Positions 33,440-45,224 are shown, numbered from the stretch's first letter. The stretch: DNA of 64,000 nucleotides from Cliona cf. orientalis (GCA_963930775.1 OZ005689.1:26906058-26970057); one strand, 5' to 3'. Notes: generated from the sequence alone by a model not told the origin. Numbers and translations are program-made.

Positions 33440-33595
33440 TGATAGTGAGGTTGTATGTTGAATTTGGATAAATAGCACTCCGAAATAGGCATTTGGTTCA
33501 TCAAATTGTACTCGCTATCGCTTGTACAATTTTTGAACCAAATACCTATTTCAGAGTGCTATTTTACCCAAATTCAACATACAACCTCACTATTA
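33440..33595. repeat. Near-perfect ~70-bp-arm hairpin inside an integrase intron
   Basis: GATAGTGAGGTTGTATGTTG at 33440, followed by AATTTGG, AGCACTCCGAAATAGGCATT and AAATTGTA, is mirrored by TACAATTT, AATACCTATTTCAGAGTGCT, CCAAATT and CAACATACAACCTCACTAT. The loop is about 14 bp. It is either a tiny foldback MITE or a small-RNA precursor-like structure. Confidence 0.85.
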
Positions 33596-34004
33596 CCTAT
33601 ACTAATAATATCAATAAAATTTAACAGCCATGCATGCATATAGCTGAGTTAAAATTACATGTTCTTCCTCCTCGATGTCCATTGCTTCATTGTTGACTTC
33701 CTCAGGATCAGTTGTGCTGTTGTCCTCTGAACTATTGGACATTAGATACAGCTCCGAATTAGAGGTACGTCCATAAAACACTTCAAAGGGAGAACAGCCT
33801 GAAGCCCATTTGTGGATTTACTACAAAGTTGAAAAGGTAAGGACACATACATATTTATAGGTATGACCATGCATGCATGGCTACCCAATCACATAGCTAT
33901 TAATATTGAAGAAATGCTCATAAAGGCTTACTAGTGCTACAAAAAGTGCATTTTCTATTCAGTATGCCTGTGATTCATGCACAGCCACTCTTTAGACTCT
34001 TGGC

Positions 34005-34145
34005 ATAATATGCTGATGCGATTGCGCATGCTCAAGTTTTGTGTTGGAAAGGGTCGTCAAGTCGAGTATGGAGGGGGCAGCTGGCTACAGAGCGCGCGGC
34101 CGGGGTTTATATGTGCTCTACAGAGCTCTAGTTGTGAGAGTACAT
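34005..34145 (+). repeat. Dispersed repeat, inverted match to 3235-3395
   Basis: GCGCATGCTCAAG, TGTTGGAAAGGGTC, GGCTACAGAGCGCG and GTGCTCTACAGAGCTCTAG follow the same order as in the reverse complement of 3235-3395. It truncates the integrase exon. Confidence 0.7.
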
Positions 34146-35434
34146 GATGCCCTCGCATACGCATTCTCTTCTTACACTGAAAGACTATAGCTAGATATAC
34201 TGGTAGACTTGAGACCCAATCAAATTCTTCTTTCAGCTTGTTGCTCATGAAGTCTTCCAGTCCTCCTAGGACATAAGTCAGGAGTGATTTCCATGTTCGA
34301 TGAGACCTTTCGATCTGTCATAATAAGCAACAGATGAGTAACACCAGATTGATGGGATATAGCTCAGTAAACCTTTTAAATTTATGATTATCTCACTACC
34401 ACATTGTGAAACACTAATAAAACCGAGCTATGTATGTGTTATAATTTCTTACCTTTCCTTAAGATTGAGGATGATATGGGCGGCTGTGAATGATATCAAC
34501 TTGCATGATATCCATCAGCTTTTGAACTACTCCTTTGAATTCTGAGCCTTGGTCGCTTTGTAATCTTCTAGGTGGTCCAATGTCGGAAAATGTGCTTAAG
34601 GTACCTACTGATTGCATGGGTGGATATATCCCCAAATTGCCCCAGAAGCGCTCATATAAGTCTCTTTTAGCCGCTTGCCCTTTGCTGAGCATTTTAGTGT
34701 TGTAGGAGACATCGAATGACTCCGTTTCGTATCCGCTGTAGGTAGGTCAAATGTCGTGCTTTCAGCCCCACCCCTTCCAAATGTGCGTGCATCAGCCCCT
34801 CCCCTGTCCATCTGCGCACGCGCATATCGTCCATCGTGCCACGTGAAGTTTGTCTGCACACTGCCGAGATAATTGGTAAGTTTTGTGTCTGTGTCTGTGT
34901 CTGTCGTGTGTGACACGATTCGCGCAGCTACGCATGTGTAAACATAATATAGTAATATGGTGTACTGATACTTTTCTCGTCTTTCCTGACTATCGAACTG
35001 TATGCATGTCGCCTGATTTACTGGGCTTGGAACGTTAAGTTTGTTTATGACTGGGGAGGAGGAAGGATCTGGTGTTATGCCTATGTATAATAATACGAGA
35101 CTAGTACCTGCTGCAGCCAGGAGTGGAGCCCAATCAGATTGTTCCACGTCATCACCGATTTTTACAGGGCTTGCTAGGCTACTAGACTACATCTCACGAG
35201 TGAGGTTTTGCACACAGGCATAGCAGCTAAGCACTGGTACAACTCCAGTATGGGCACAACACCAGATCCTTCCTCCTCCTCCTGATATGTTACAAACGGA
35301 ACGGAAGTTTCCCAAAGTACCTGATTGCATATTCTCGTACCCATACGCAGATCAGAAAAAGAGTGTGGTGAAATGTTTATTCAACTTTGGTTCCGGATGT
35401 ACATGACATAGTATTATTATGACACGCAAACAAA

Positions 35435-35732
35435 TACGGTGGAAACCCTCTAAAGCGGACACCATTGGGACCAAAATATTAGTCAGCTATAGCGAGGTGT
35501 CCTTAGCTCAGGGGTAGTGGTTGACTATGCCCCTCCTACAATCGAGGCCAGCTATGATAAAGCATCACTGTGGGACCAAAATAGGTGTCCGTTATACGGA
35601 ATAGCGGGGTGTCCGCTGTTGAGGGGGTTTGAATATATTGAAGTCTATGGAAATACAATCCGGACATTCAGAATTGTCCGTTATATCGCAGGTGTCCGCC
35701 GTTGAGGGATGTCCGTTATGCAGGGTTCCACT
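35435..35732. mobile_element. MITE with CGGTGGAAACCC / GGGTTCCACTA ends
   Basis: The left end ACGGTGGAAACCCTCTAAAG and the right end CAGGGTTCCACTA are inverted, with repeated GCGGACACC, GTGTCCG and TGTTGAGG phrases inside. The copy at 49112-49720 is split by an inversion, so this one shows the original arrangement. Confidence 0.75.
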
Positions 35733-36062
35733 ATATTATCAGTGATAGCGTTATCACGATGTTTTGCTTTTATGCACAATTCACGCAGCCTTACACCCAG
35801 CCAAAGCACATTCTTGGCAAATTATGGAGTCCGAGTGCTATGCTTGTCTCAGTGCCTGATTCTCAACCAGATGATCAAATGGTAGCTGTATAAATGAGAT
35901 TTTCCTGTCCCAGTAGGTAGGCATGGATCATCCACATCCTCGCCAGCTACATTTGAGCTTATCGCCCTCGTCTGAACTTTACGGACACTATTCTGAAAGG
36001 ACGCAATGAGATATTGCCGGAACCATGTGCATTTCACCATACTTTTATTTTCTGCATGCAAC
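35681..36062 (+). repeat. 382-bp segment present in opposite orientation at 49339-49720
   Basis: The flanks of the segment are collinear between duplicates, but the 382 bp is reverse-complemented. Here it begins TTATATCGCAGG and ends GCATGCAAC; in the other copy it begins GTTGCATGC and ends CCTGCGATATAA. It includes the right end of the MITE at 35435-35732 and a 71-codon open frame that is well conserved between copies but has no recognised domain. Confidence 0.85.
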
Positions 36063-36316
36063 AAAGAGGCTGGGCACGAGACTACTGATTACGGGGATAG
36101 TAGTCCTTATACTTGCACCATGCATTGTAGCGAGATCAAAATTACCATCACAGATTGATGTACAGTGCTAACTCAAACAGCAACAATTGAAAAAAAAGGC
36201 TGTGTCTACCGTACCAGCACCGGTACTGAAAGTTTAGCGCTTCGAGTACCGGCAAACTAGCCCGCCAAAAAACTTGGAAAAATTTTCGAAAGTGGAAGAA
36301 AAAAAAATCTAAAGAT

Positions 36317-36392
36317 CAAGCGGGATTCGAACCCACGACCACCACTCCACCAGCCGCAGCTCTAGTCCACTCTGCCAACCCAGCTCACAGCT
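36317..36392 (-). tRNA. tRNA-like sequence, copy 1 (SINE head or pseudogene)
   Basis: On the minus strand, TGGCAGAGTGG fits the Pol III A box and GGTTCGAATCC the B box, separated by a tRNA-like interval. The ends do not form a full acceptor stem. It lies within a larger repeat unit bounded by TACCGGTGCCGGTA-like phrases (about 36208-36610), so I regard it as a tRNA-derived SINE. Confidence 0.6.
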
Positions 36393-37387
36393 GCTGAATG
36401 TCGTCTTTATACACCTTGTCACTATAATACTAACCCTTTGTCAACAACCATAGCCTAAACCCAAAACCCCCTCATCACTAACCGATCACCGAAACTACTA
36501 GCCTCACTAGCCGTCTAGCGCTCAGTATTAGTGGCTATTAGTATAGCTAATAATAGAGCTGCCTGTACTCCAAGCACTAAATCTTGGGTACCGGTGCCGG
36601 TATACAGTAGACAGTGTTGAAAAAAGTCTCTGCAGAAACTAAAACTTGGCTATAACTAGCCATACATTGTGCCCGTGTATGAGCAAGAACTGATGAAAAT
36701 GTACCTGACAATACCTACTTTCTGCGCTTGACAATGTGATGAACATTGTTTACGCTTTGCCCAACTTAGTGAATTATGTGCTCAACAAGGGAGTCGCTGC
36801 CATACGCACCCGGAGCAGCTAGATCTCTTCATCATGCAGACAAGCTAGCTAGCATTGGTCTATACCTTGAGCTCCAAACTCGAGTGCTCTATTGTTTTAC
36901 ACAGCATATGCTTCCACTACTTGCTAGTTAGTTGGCGAGGCTATGGGGAATTGTACGTACAGCACCACTTACTTGTGTAAATCCAGCAGAGCCTATAGAC
37001 ACTTGTAGGCCAGAAGTAAACGGCTGACTGGGTTATGAATAGCAATGAGCTTCCTTTGGACCAGCAACTTCAAGGCCTATAATCTTAGTCTCAGAGCTGT
37101 GCAACATCATTCATTCCATGATGACACTCCTGCATATTGTGGCCTGGCGCCCCTGCTTTGCCCATTGCATCAGTGAAAATTTATCTATAATCAGATCTGC
37201 TGACATGGCCTCCTAATGAAGCCTTCAAGTCAAAGGCAGGAATAATCTTGCTCACCATATACATGTACCTTAGCTGACAGGGCCTAATAATAATAATATT
37301 GCCTAATACCAGCATGAAGCCTTTCAAGTCAAAGGCAGGAATAATCTTGCTACCACACATTTGCGCCCAGTCACGCATAATCTTGCC

Positions 37388-39034
37388 CATACCCAGTGCA
37401 CTACGAAACAGTTGGAGTTCTATAGAGCACATACCCCGTCGCACATTGCATCTGCATCCACATCTGTTTGCATAGAAATGAGAGCTGCAGCAGTAGTGGG
37501 CGTATGTAGCTGACGTATACACATGGCCTGCAGTGGATGGGTCGAGTCGATAGGTATTGCCAACAAAGACGCAGTTTTTGCGATGCTCGTGGACCTTGCC
37601 AAACAATTTGAAGCATGATGAAGACAAATTTTTGACGACTTGTATGGATTTGTTGTATTTACTAGTGCTCAGATGCCTAGATGTCCAGATCTGGCGATTT
37701 TGTGGTGACAGGCAGACAGACTGACAGACAAAACCAATTACTTTATCCCTTGTGCATGTGAGCTCGTAATGTGTTCCTGGTGTTGTTCACTAGCTCAGCA
37801 TGTGTATGGGGCTATATTAGTGTCATAATTATGGAGGGTGTAGTCATTTTGTGAGAGGGGAATCCATCTTATTTGGGGGTGGTCATTTAGAAGTAGAAAT
37901 TTCTTCTTGCTGTGGTGTGTATTTCCTTGGTGGGGTAGCTATCTTCCGTAAGGGTATGGCTACTTTTCATATTGGGATCGTATATTTATTAGTGAAAGAT
38001 GTATAATAATAATAGCTAGTACTATTGCTTTGGGAGGGGTGTTCATTTCATTTTTTTGGGGGGGGGGGGGTATTTTATTGCAGGAGGGGTGAGCCATTTC
38101 TTGGGGTACCGGATGTAAGTACCAGCCACGCCCCTACATGCACAGAGCTAGCTAGCTAGATAGCAAAGGTCACGTGATCAGTTATTGTCCTGTAACAAGG
38201 TCCATACCCAGTGCACTATGAAATAGTTGGAGTTCTATAGAGCACATACCCCGTCGCACATTGCATCTGCATCCACATCTGTTTGCATAGAAATGAGAGC
38301 TGCAGCAATAGTGGGCGTATGTAGCTGACGTATACACATGGCCTGCAGTGGATGGGTCGAGTTGATAGGTGTCGCCAACAAAGACGCAGTTTTTGCGATG
38401 CTCGTGGGCCTTACCAAACAATTTGAAGCATGATGAAGATAAATTTTTGACGACTTGTATGGATTTGTTGTATTTACTAGTGCTCAGATGCCTAGATGTC
38501 CAGATCTGGCGATTTTGTGGTGACAGGCAGACAGACAGATAGACAAAACCAATTACTTCATCCCTTGTGCATGTGAGCTGGTAGTGTGTTCCTGGTGTTA
38601 TTCACTAGCTCAGCATGTGTATGGGGCTATAATAATATTATTAGTGTCATAATTATGGAGGGTGTAGTCATTTTGTGAGAGGGGAATCCATCTTATTTGG
38701 GGGTGGTCATTTAGAGGTAGAAATTTCTTCTTGCTGTGGTGTGTATTTCCTTGGTGGGGTAGCTATCTTCCATAAGGGTATGGCTACTTTCCATATTGGG
38801 ATCGTATATTTATTAGTGAAAGATGTATAATAATAATAGCTAGTACTATTGCTTTGGGAGGGGTGTTCATTTCATTTTTGGGGGGGGGGGGGCGGTATTT
38901 TATTGCTGAAGGGGTGCGCCATTTCTTGGGGTACCGCATGTAAGTACCAGCCACGCCCCTACATGCACAGAGCTAGCTAGCTAGCTAGCTAGATAGCAAA
39001 GGTCACGTGATCAGTTACTGTCCTGTATCAAGGT
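37388..39034. repeat. Tandem duplication, ~815-bp unit
   Basis: The series CCATACCCAGTGCACTA, AGAGCACATACCCCGTCGCA, GCAGTGGATGGGTCGA, CAGATCTGGCGATTTTG and CATTTCTTGGGGTACCG occurs from 37387 and again from 38202. A third copy of the first half sits at 51040-51540. Open frames of 60-150 codons over it (37181-37627, 38182-38421) are repeat-encoded with no domain. Confidence 0.85.
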
Positions 39035-39930
39035 CAAAGGTCAATGATACTGTGCTTTAAATGGATCGAAACCTTTCTTTTATCGCTGTGCGTCCAACGC
39101 TAATGTATTTGATGATTATGAAGGTCTTATTATTGAAGAATGTTCACATCTTGGATTGTGAGAGCCATCTGATCAATGCCGTGGCGCCAGTTGCTATCAT
39201 GCAGATTTGCTGAGAAAATCATATGGTTAGGAACGTACTGTTAGTATTGGCTTAACACGCATGGTGATTTTAAGAGATTCTGGACTCTAGCTAAATATGT
39301 TGTGGTTTTGGGACTCTCAGCTTTGACCTGCAAATCAGGCCACCAATGATCTGATATAATATTACATGTACCTTCAGCAATTGTCCTTGTGGCATTCGAA
39401 AGCACCTATGCAATCGTATACATTTATTATGGACCTTTGGTGATGCTATTAAATCACTTCTATAGAATTTTAATGATCTCACGGACCATCAGATGGCTCC
39501 TAAATCTTCAATGATCAATAGTGAGAATATTTACCAATTATCCGGCCGAAGTTCATACTTCACAACTGTCGATATGGACGGATAGCCTTGAAAAAGATTT
39601 TATCATTGACCTTTGACCTTGTATATGGCAGCAACTGATCACGTGACCTTGTTCTCCGTGTGGGGGCATGGCTGGCACTACGACATACCCCATGCCAATA
39701 AAAAAATTACCCCAAGAAATGGCCCACTCCTCCAATAAAAAGGCTACCCCCATATGAAATGGACACCCCTCCCAAAGGCATAATACCCCCCAAATGAAAT
39801 GGACACTAACGAAAGATCCCGTCTCCCCCCCCCTTCCCCCCAAAAGAAAATGGATACCCCCAGAAGAATGGATACCCCTCCCAAAACATTACTATGCACT
39901 ATTCATATTATTATGACACTAATATACCGC
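38000..39930. repeat. Foldback region: inverted arms about 38.0-39.2 kb and 39.48-39.93 kb
   Basis: AAGGTCACGTGATCAGTTAC (38999) and CAAGGTCAAAGGTCAATGAT (39031) are answered in reverse by ATCATTGACCTTTGACCTTG (39599) and TGATCACGTGACCTT (39636). CCATTTCTTGGGG is answered by CCCCAAGAAATGG, and ATTTCATTT with G-runs by the C-rich stretch 39735-39860. CAGATGGCTC phrases near 39175 and 39490 are also inverted. Confidence 0.6.
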
Positions 39931-40035
39931 CATAGAGGGGGGGAGGGGTCTGCAGAGCAATACTGGGTTACTATCAAATGTGGATGTATCCATAATATAT
40001 TATTATTGCTACAATTTTCTGAAACTCAAGGTACA

Positions 40036-40079
40036 TGTACAGGTGTATGGTGTATGGTGTATGGTGTATGGTGTATGGT
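40036..40079 (+). repeat. GGTGTAT heptamer array
   Basis: Five tandem GTGTATG units. The homologous place in the other duplicate (about 51638) has one unit, so the array expanded after duplication. Confidence 0.85.
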
Positions 40080-40248
40080 CTGTTATGTGTTGTGCTGATT
40101 TCTACAGAGACTTGTGTTGGAAATTTCAGCAGTTCATTAAAGTTTTGTTATTCAACATATTAACATGAGTATACGTACCATAGTGTGATTGTGACCATAA
40201 TGGATTGCTTGCATGGAAATACTGTATCTATTCATCTTCTGCAGTGAT

Positions 40249-43200
40249 ATGGAGTCAGTTGAGAGTGCTGATGCACAAAAAGTGAGTACTTGAAGAAAAT
40301 ATTAGCCTCGGACCTGAGCGATTAACTTTAATTATTATTGTTTTTACACAGGATGTGTGTGTTACACAGGGTATGTGTATGTGTATGGTGTCTGGTGATA
40401 CACCACAAAGGCCGGTGATAGAGAGTATTATCAAGGTAAGGTGACAAACGCATGTTATAATAGTTTGTTTGTGGGGGGGTATTTTTGCAATAACGAGGTT
40501 GGGTCTTATCTCCAAGTTTAATGTTCCTTGTTCATAGGCGGATTATTACATGTATATCACCTGATGATTCTGAGGGGGGGTGTCTACTTAATTATAATCG
40601 GTTGAAAGAGCAAACCATGTACGATAGAATTATGCTGAGAGCATGTCCGGCTTTTCCTGATGGTTGAGGCATACACAAAGAGATTAAAGGTATGCATGGA
40701 AAATGACTGTTGTAAGAGTCAAAATCTGTACCAGAATATCGGATGAGAGGCAAGATCAGCACAAAGATCATCCAATGATACTCTTTCTTTCTAGACTGAA
40801 GATCATACAGTGGTTACACAAATTCCATACTTGATACCAGCGACAGACAAGAAATGCAAATTGCGTAAAAAAATGCAATGTTCAAGGCTGGAACACTCTT
40901 CCATCCTTTAGGAACTTATCTTAGTAGTGAGATGGAATATTAACTGAGCCCCTTAATTTGGATCAACCTCATAATAATTATACTGAACGTTATATTCCCA
41001 CATGAGGAGTTTGGCCACACATCATGGCATGCAGTGATTTCGATGGTGCGGCATACCAGTGATGCTGGTGGCTTCCTCTTATGTCCCCCCTCTGTCCCCC
41101 TTCTGTGCACTATAAGCCTTGGGCACAAATATAACCCTAAAGTAGGGAAAAACACGATATTCTCTGTGTTATAAGAATGTCCCAGTAATATGAAGAATCC
41201 TAAGAACTGGAGAGATGTAGTTATGGCAGACACACAGTGGGCGGACATGAGACTTCCAAGGATATACTTTACATACTACATGACCAAGGAGTGATGACGC
41301 TTTACCATTTTGTTTAGTCTGGCTAGTGGGGGAGGCCTGGTGGGTGTACACTGGACTGGGAAGCTGATACATTTCGCTTACATGACATTGTACATGTTCA
41401 TTGAAAGAAGTTGTCTGTATGCGTGCACATCACCTTAAGTTTTCTTTGCCATTTAGGATACTCCTACGTCAAATAATGATAGTCTCAGTGTGACAGTGGA
41501 GGGTGATGAAGAGACTGACAGTCTCAGCGTGACAGTGGAGAGTAATGATGGCTCCCTATACGTTCCAACCCCTCAAAGAAAGGTTAGAGAGAGGATAGAA
41601 AATACGTCAATTATTCCATCAAGTATTTGCTTCATGGACTTGAAACAATTGAACAAGTTTATCAAGCAAGTGAACCAAAGATGTTGCGCCACACCTGGTT
41701 GTAAAGGTGCATTGTGTCCCATTCATGTGAAAAACCTTGGGCTGGGTGGTGCTCTTTCTATCACCTATGCTTGTAACGGTTGTGCTAGTCAGTGGGCATT
41801 GTTTGAAATATCGTCTAAATACGAACTTGGCTGTGCTACCGAAATTAGTATTGCTGTGCAGGTGGCTTTTATCATAGCTGGTTGCACGCATGTGACTTAT
41901 TACAAGGTATTGAAGCATGCACTTGGGATTGAAGGAGTTAGTTGGCCAATATTTGACTCGACCATCAAGAGAATGTACCCTATTGTCAAAGAGATGGTCG
42001 ATAAGATGTGCAGTGATGCAAAAGATGACATGCAACGCATGGATCAAAACGAACTGGGTTCATGGAGTCGTGCCGTCAGGTCCGCTGATGGCACGTTTAT
42101 GACACGTGGTCATCACAGCAAGAATGCTACTTTCAGCATTCGAAACTACTACAATGGAGCTCTTCTTTACCATAAGCATCTCTGTCAGAAAGGCAGAGAT
42201 GACATAATTAAAGAAGAGCTCTACCAGGGGACCTCCAAGGGTGCCGAAGGCTGTCGCACGCCTTATGTTCAAAAAAGCAAAGGACGAAGGAATGAGCATT
42301 GCCATTCAGTGGCAAGATGCCGACTCCTCCTCTGCTAAGGCAGTGACAGACCACTTTCCCAATGCAGAGATCATGATCTGTGGAGGGCATGCTGGTAGGG
42401 CCCACAAGAAGCAGCTGCAAAAGCTGCAGAAAATTAAGTCCTTCACTGTTGATTTAATAAGAAAGTATAAAGACACTTTTCCCTCTGTTGGCGATGTGGT
42501 CTGTCATTGCTCAAGGCATAAACAGGGATGTGGTTGCTTCTCCAAGGCGTTCATTGAAAAGGCTAGAAACTACTTTTCGCTAATTTTGTCGATGAGTGAA
42601 TCTGCCGAAGAGTTTGCAACCAGGATGAAAGGATTGGCCAGACATGCCCGCGACGAGCACGATTGGGGGTTTGGTAGGTGTGACTTTCACCAACTTCGAG
42701 TATGCAGCTGTGGCGAGTGTGAGGATGGAGAGGATCTGAAGTGCGAAGGAACAGACTATCACACAAGGCATGCATGCACTGACATGTCCTTTCCACTCTC
42801 TGGCTTACGAAATTGAATGCCATGAGAGAGCAGAAATGTGGTTCACCCCATTCTTAAAAGGGGGCATTTCAATTGGTTGGAGGCCTCCCACAATGTGTTC
42901 ATTCGCTTCAGACCAAAGCACATTTTCCTCGAGAGGCTACATTATGTGGTTTCAACTGAGCTGGCTCTGCTGCAATCCAACATGACATACATGTATGAGA
43001 AGCGTGGGCCACAATATCATTAGGTCGTTGAGCTGTTTGAGCGTCTGAAGCTACCTGTGTTTGATGGTGTTCAGGCTGCTCTGGAGACATTCAATCGACA
43101 GAGAAAGATGTACTTAGATCAGGAAGACCGATTCCTCCAAGCGGAGGCGAATACAGTTGAAAAGTGAGTGAACAGTGGATGCACCGTGTCGCAAGCTGTG

Positions 43201-44818
43201 GTCAAAGAAGCATGGCCATGATACCTATGGCAGTGACGACAGTGACATAGACGAAGATGAATTCAAACGAAAAGGACAGAAGAAGCGTACAACTGGAGGG
43301 ACGTGCAAGTGTGGGTCCACCACTCACCTACGTACCAACCATAGTGAATGTCCTTTGAACGTAAAAAATCTGAAAAGTGATGTTTCTGTGGATGATAGAG
43401 CACCTGACAATAATGATGTCATTTCCTATTCTGAGGATACCCTATCAGATGCAGATAGCATTTCTTTGGAGAAAAGTGTGCCTACCCCAACTGGTTACAC
43501 TAGTTGGTGTTTTGAAGATGACGTAATAAGTGGTATCTGTGTGCGGAGCGCTAAGATGAGCACACACTGCTGACTCTGACAAGAATGGCAAGAACGATGA
43601 TTGTGTGATATCCAAACCTCCTAAAGCAAGCAAGTCGGTTGATACGAGGTTCAATCGTCGAGGAAAGAGAGAAAAGCCAGGTGGTGAGAAGCACCCCCAG
43701 CGAAAAAGCCTAGACCCAACTTCAAGGTGGGTGACTGCGTGAATTTGCATATGATAGCAAATTGGGCAAATGTCACCTTCCTTGCTGTGTTGTGCAAGTG
43801 TTTGGTGATCGATGCCTACTATGTTGTCACAAGGGAGTTCTCACTACTGGCTATGCAAAGGGGCAGTTGACAGCTATCAGCAGTGATCTATCCATTTCAG
43901 TAGACAACTGGCGAACTGCAGGAAGGATCTCACTACGAGATGTAGCAAATGATTCTGCAAATCTCAAAGTGTGTAACTGCGGCCTAGCCAAGACTGTTGT
44001 TGAGCATGTTATTGACCTGACTGACGATCCCACAGCCGTGTATTCAGCCGATGGTTCTGCAGTTATAAGGAACACTTGGGTGTCCACTCCACTGTACACC
44101 TTGCACATATATAAGAAACAGGAAATTGTTTCATCTGATGGTTGGCTCTCAGACACAGTCATTAGGGCCAGTCAGTTGCTCATCTTGCAGGAATTCCCAA
44201 ACATAGCCGGCCTGCAAGATCTGGCAGTTCACAGGAGTCTGTTGTTCCAAATCCTCAGAGGAGAATTTGTGCAGATCATCTTTGTTGGAGGCTGTCACTG
44301 GTGTACTATTTCCAACGTTGGATGTGACGATGGAGTGGTCAATGTGTACGACAGCATGTACTCCAGTGCTTCCAGTGGGACGGTCAAATTGATAACCAGC
44401 CTTGTGTTCAGTCCTGCTAAACAGCTTGCAGTGAGAATGATGGATGTTGGAAGGCAGTCAAATGGTTCTAATTGTGGAGTCCTTGCCTTAGCATTTGCAT
44501 ACGACATTTGCAGTGGTAATAACCCATGCAAGATCAAGTACAATCACAGGTCTATGAGGCAGCACTTGGCAGAGTGCTTGGAGAAATGTCGCCTCTCTCG
44601 CTTCCCAGTGGTCGGTGAGCGCAGGACTGTTGGTGTCAGGCACACCCAGTCAGTGGACCTTCACTGCTCCTGCCGCTTGCCCGAGGAAATAGGTGATTAA
44701 ATGGCCGAGTGTGATGTATGTAAAACCTGGTACCACAAACACTGCATGGACGTTCCTAACTATGTTTTTGAAAAACAAAGATGTCCCCTGAAAGTGTAAA
44801 TTATGTGCTGCAGTGTGA
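40249..44818 (+). pseudogene. MULE family 2: transposase - zinc knuckle - Ulp1-like protease - PHD finger
   Basis: Exon 1 40249-40281 (MESVESADAQK), exon 2 40352-40435, exon 3 from 41457; all phase 0 with GT-AG introns. Exon 3 has CCATPGCKGALCP and ACNGCASQW (zinc-binding), RSADGTFMTRGHHS (first Asp), IQWQDADSSSAKAV (second Asp) and ICGGHAGRAHKKQL, like the Mutator-like transposase domain family, then CHCSRHKQGCGC. After 43.3 kb: CKCGSTTHLRTNHSECPLN knuckle. From 43762: VGGCHWCTIS (His), VNVYDSMY (Asp) and GRQSNGSNCGVLALA (Gln, Cys), the C48/Ulp1 catalytic set. Last: HCSCRLPEE, CDVCKTWYHKHC and WKCKLC, a PHD finger. Damage: 2-bp loss near 42253, shifts near 42775, 42830, 43170, 43570 and 44780, stops at 43021 and 44698. 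Confidence 0.75.
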
Positions 44819-44944
44819 AACTCTACCTAGTATTTTGTTGTATAATATAGTATACCCAGGTGTGGCCACATGTATTGATTACCAATCCATCCTCTCTCTC
44901 TCTTATATTTCTCTCTCTGGGATATGATATTACCACATGTATAA

Positions 44945-44974
44945 CTGCATATATCTATCTTCTCTCTCTCTCCC

Positions 44975-45008
<34 letters not shown>

Positions 45009-45060
45009 CCCCCCGCCCTCTCCCTCTCCCTCTCCCTTTCCCTCTCCCTCTCCCTCTCTT
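44945..45060. repeat. CT/CCTCTC microsatellite
   Basis: (TC)n passing into (CCTCTC)n. Open frames on both strands across it (44827-45207, 44860-45201) encode only Ser/Leu or Arg/Glu runs. Confidence 0.95.
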
Positions 45061-45224
45061 ACTCGTCTCAATACTAGTACATGTATGTGGCAGTGTCACT
45101 ACAAGCATACAGATAAGATTGATAACCAGTACCTGTACCTTATAAGTACACAAATACCATGTCAGCAAACAGGTTGTTCTCTGCTCTGCCATAATATCTA
45201 GATGCACATGTATCTCTCCTTGTT

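Larger units (their letters stand above)
32583..34600 (-). pseudogene. Intron-containing Gypsy/Ginger-type integrase gene, decayed
   Basis: On the minus strand, 34590-34453 encodes IGPPRRLQSDQGSEF (second catalytic Asp) and HSRPYHPQS, then a TAA where Gln is expected. After a GT-AG intron, 34314 resumes GKIERSHRTWKSLLTY (catalytic Glu). A third exon, 33820-33659, has WASGCSPFEVFYGR and an acidic tail. A fourth, 33291-33019, gives IRSKASAISS and YKCGDDVIIRRFSS. Weaker exons may follow to 32785. The part with the first Asp is missing: the duplication at 34610 starts where it should be. A dispersed repeat at 34005-34145 cuts the second exon. Introns inside an integrase gene suit a Ginger/GIN DNA-transposon or domesticated gene better than a Gypsy retroelement. 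Confidence 0.65.
34607..42580 (+). repeat. Segmental duplication, copy 1 (~8.0 kb)
   Basis: Aligned in the same orientation with 48285-54757. Anchors include GGTGGATATATCCCCAAATT (34619/48290), the tRNA-like block (36319/49981), TGCCTAATACCAGCATGAAG (37296/50921) and the MULE family 2 exons (40249/51810, 41457/53639). The offset is about 13,675 bp up to 37870, then about 11,560-12,180 bp, because copy 1 has ~2.07 kb more at 37871-39944 and lacks a 525-bp insert. Homology stops inside the MULE gene. Confidence 0.85.

Noticed and set aside
36317..36392. Functional tRNA gene
   Set aside because: Only the A and B boxes fit. The acceptor stem does not close and the unit is part of a duplicated repeat, so a tRNA-derived SINE is more likely.
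37181..38421. Repeated frames reading VYTSATYAHYCCSSHFYANR
   Set aside because: They are identical because the DNA is tandemly duplicated. No domain, and the frame is not maintained at 51071-51284.
44827..45207. Arg/Glu- and Ser/Leu-rich open frames on both strands
   Set aside because: They are translations of the CT microsatellite.
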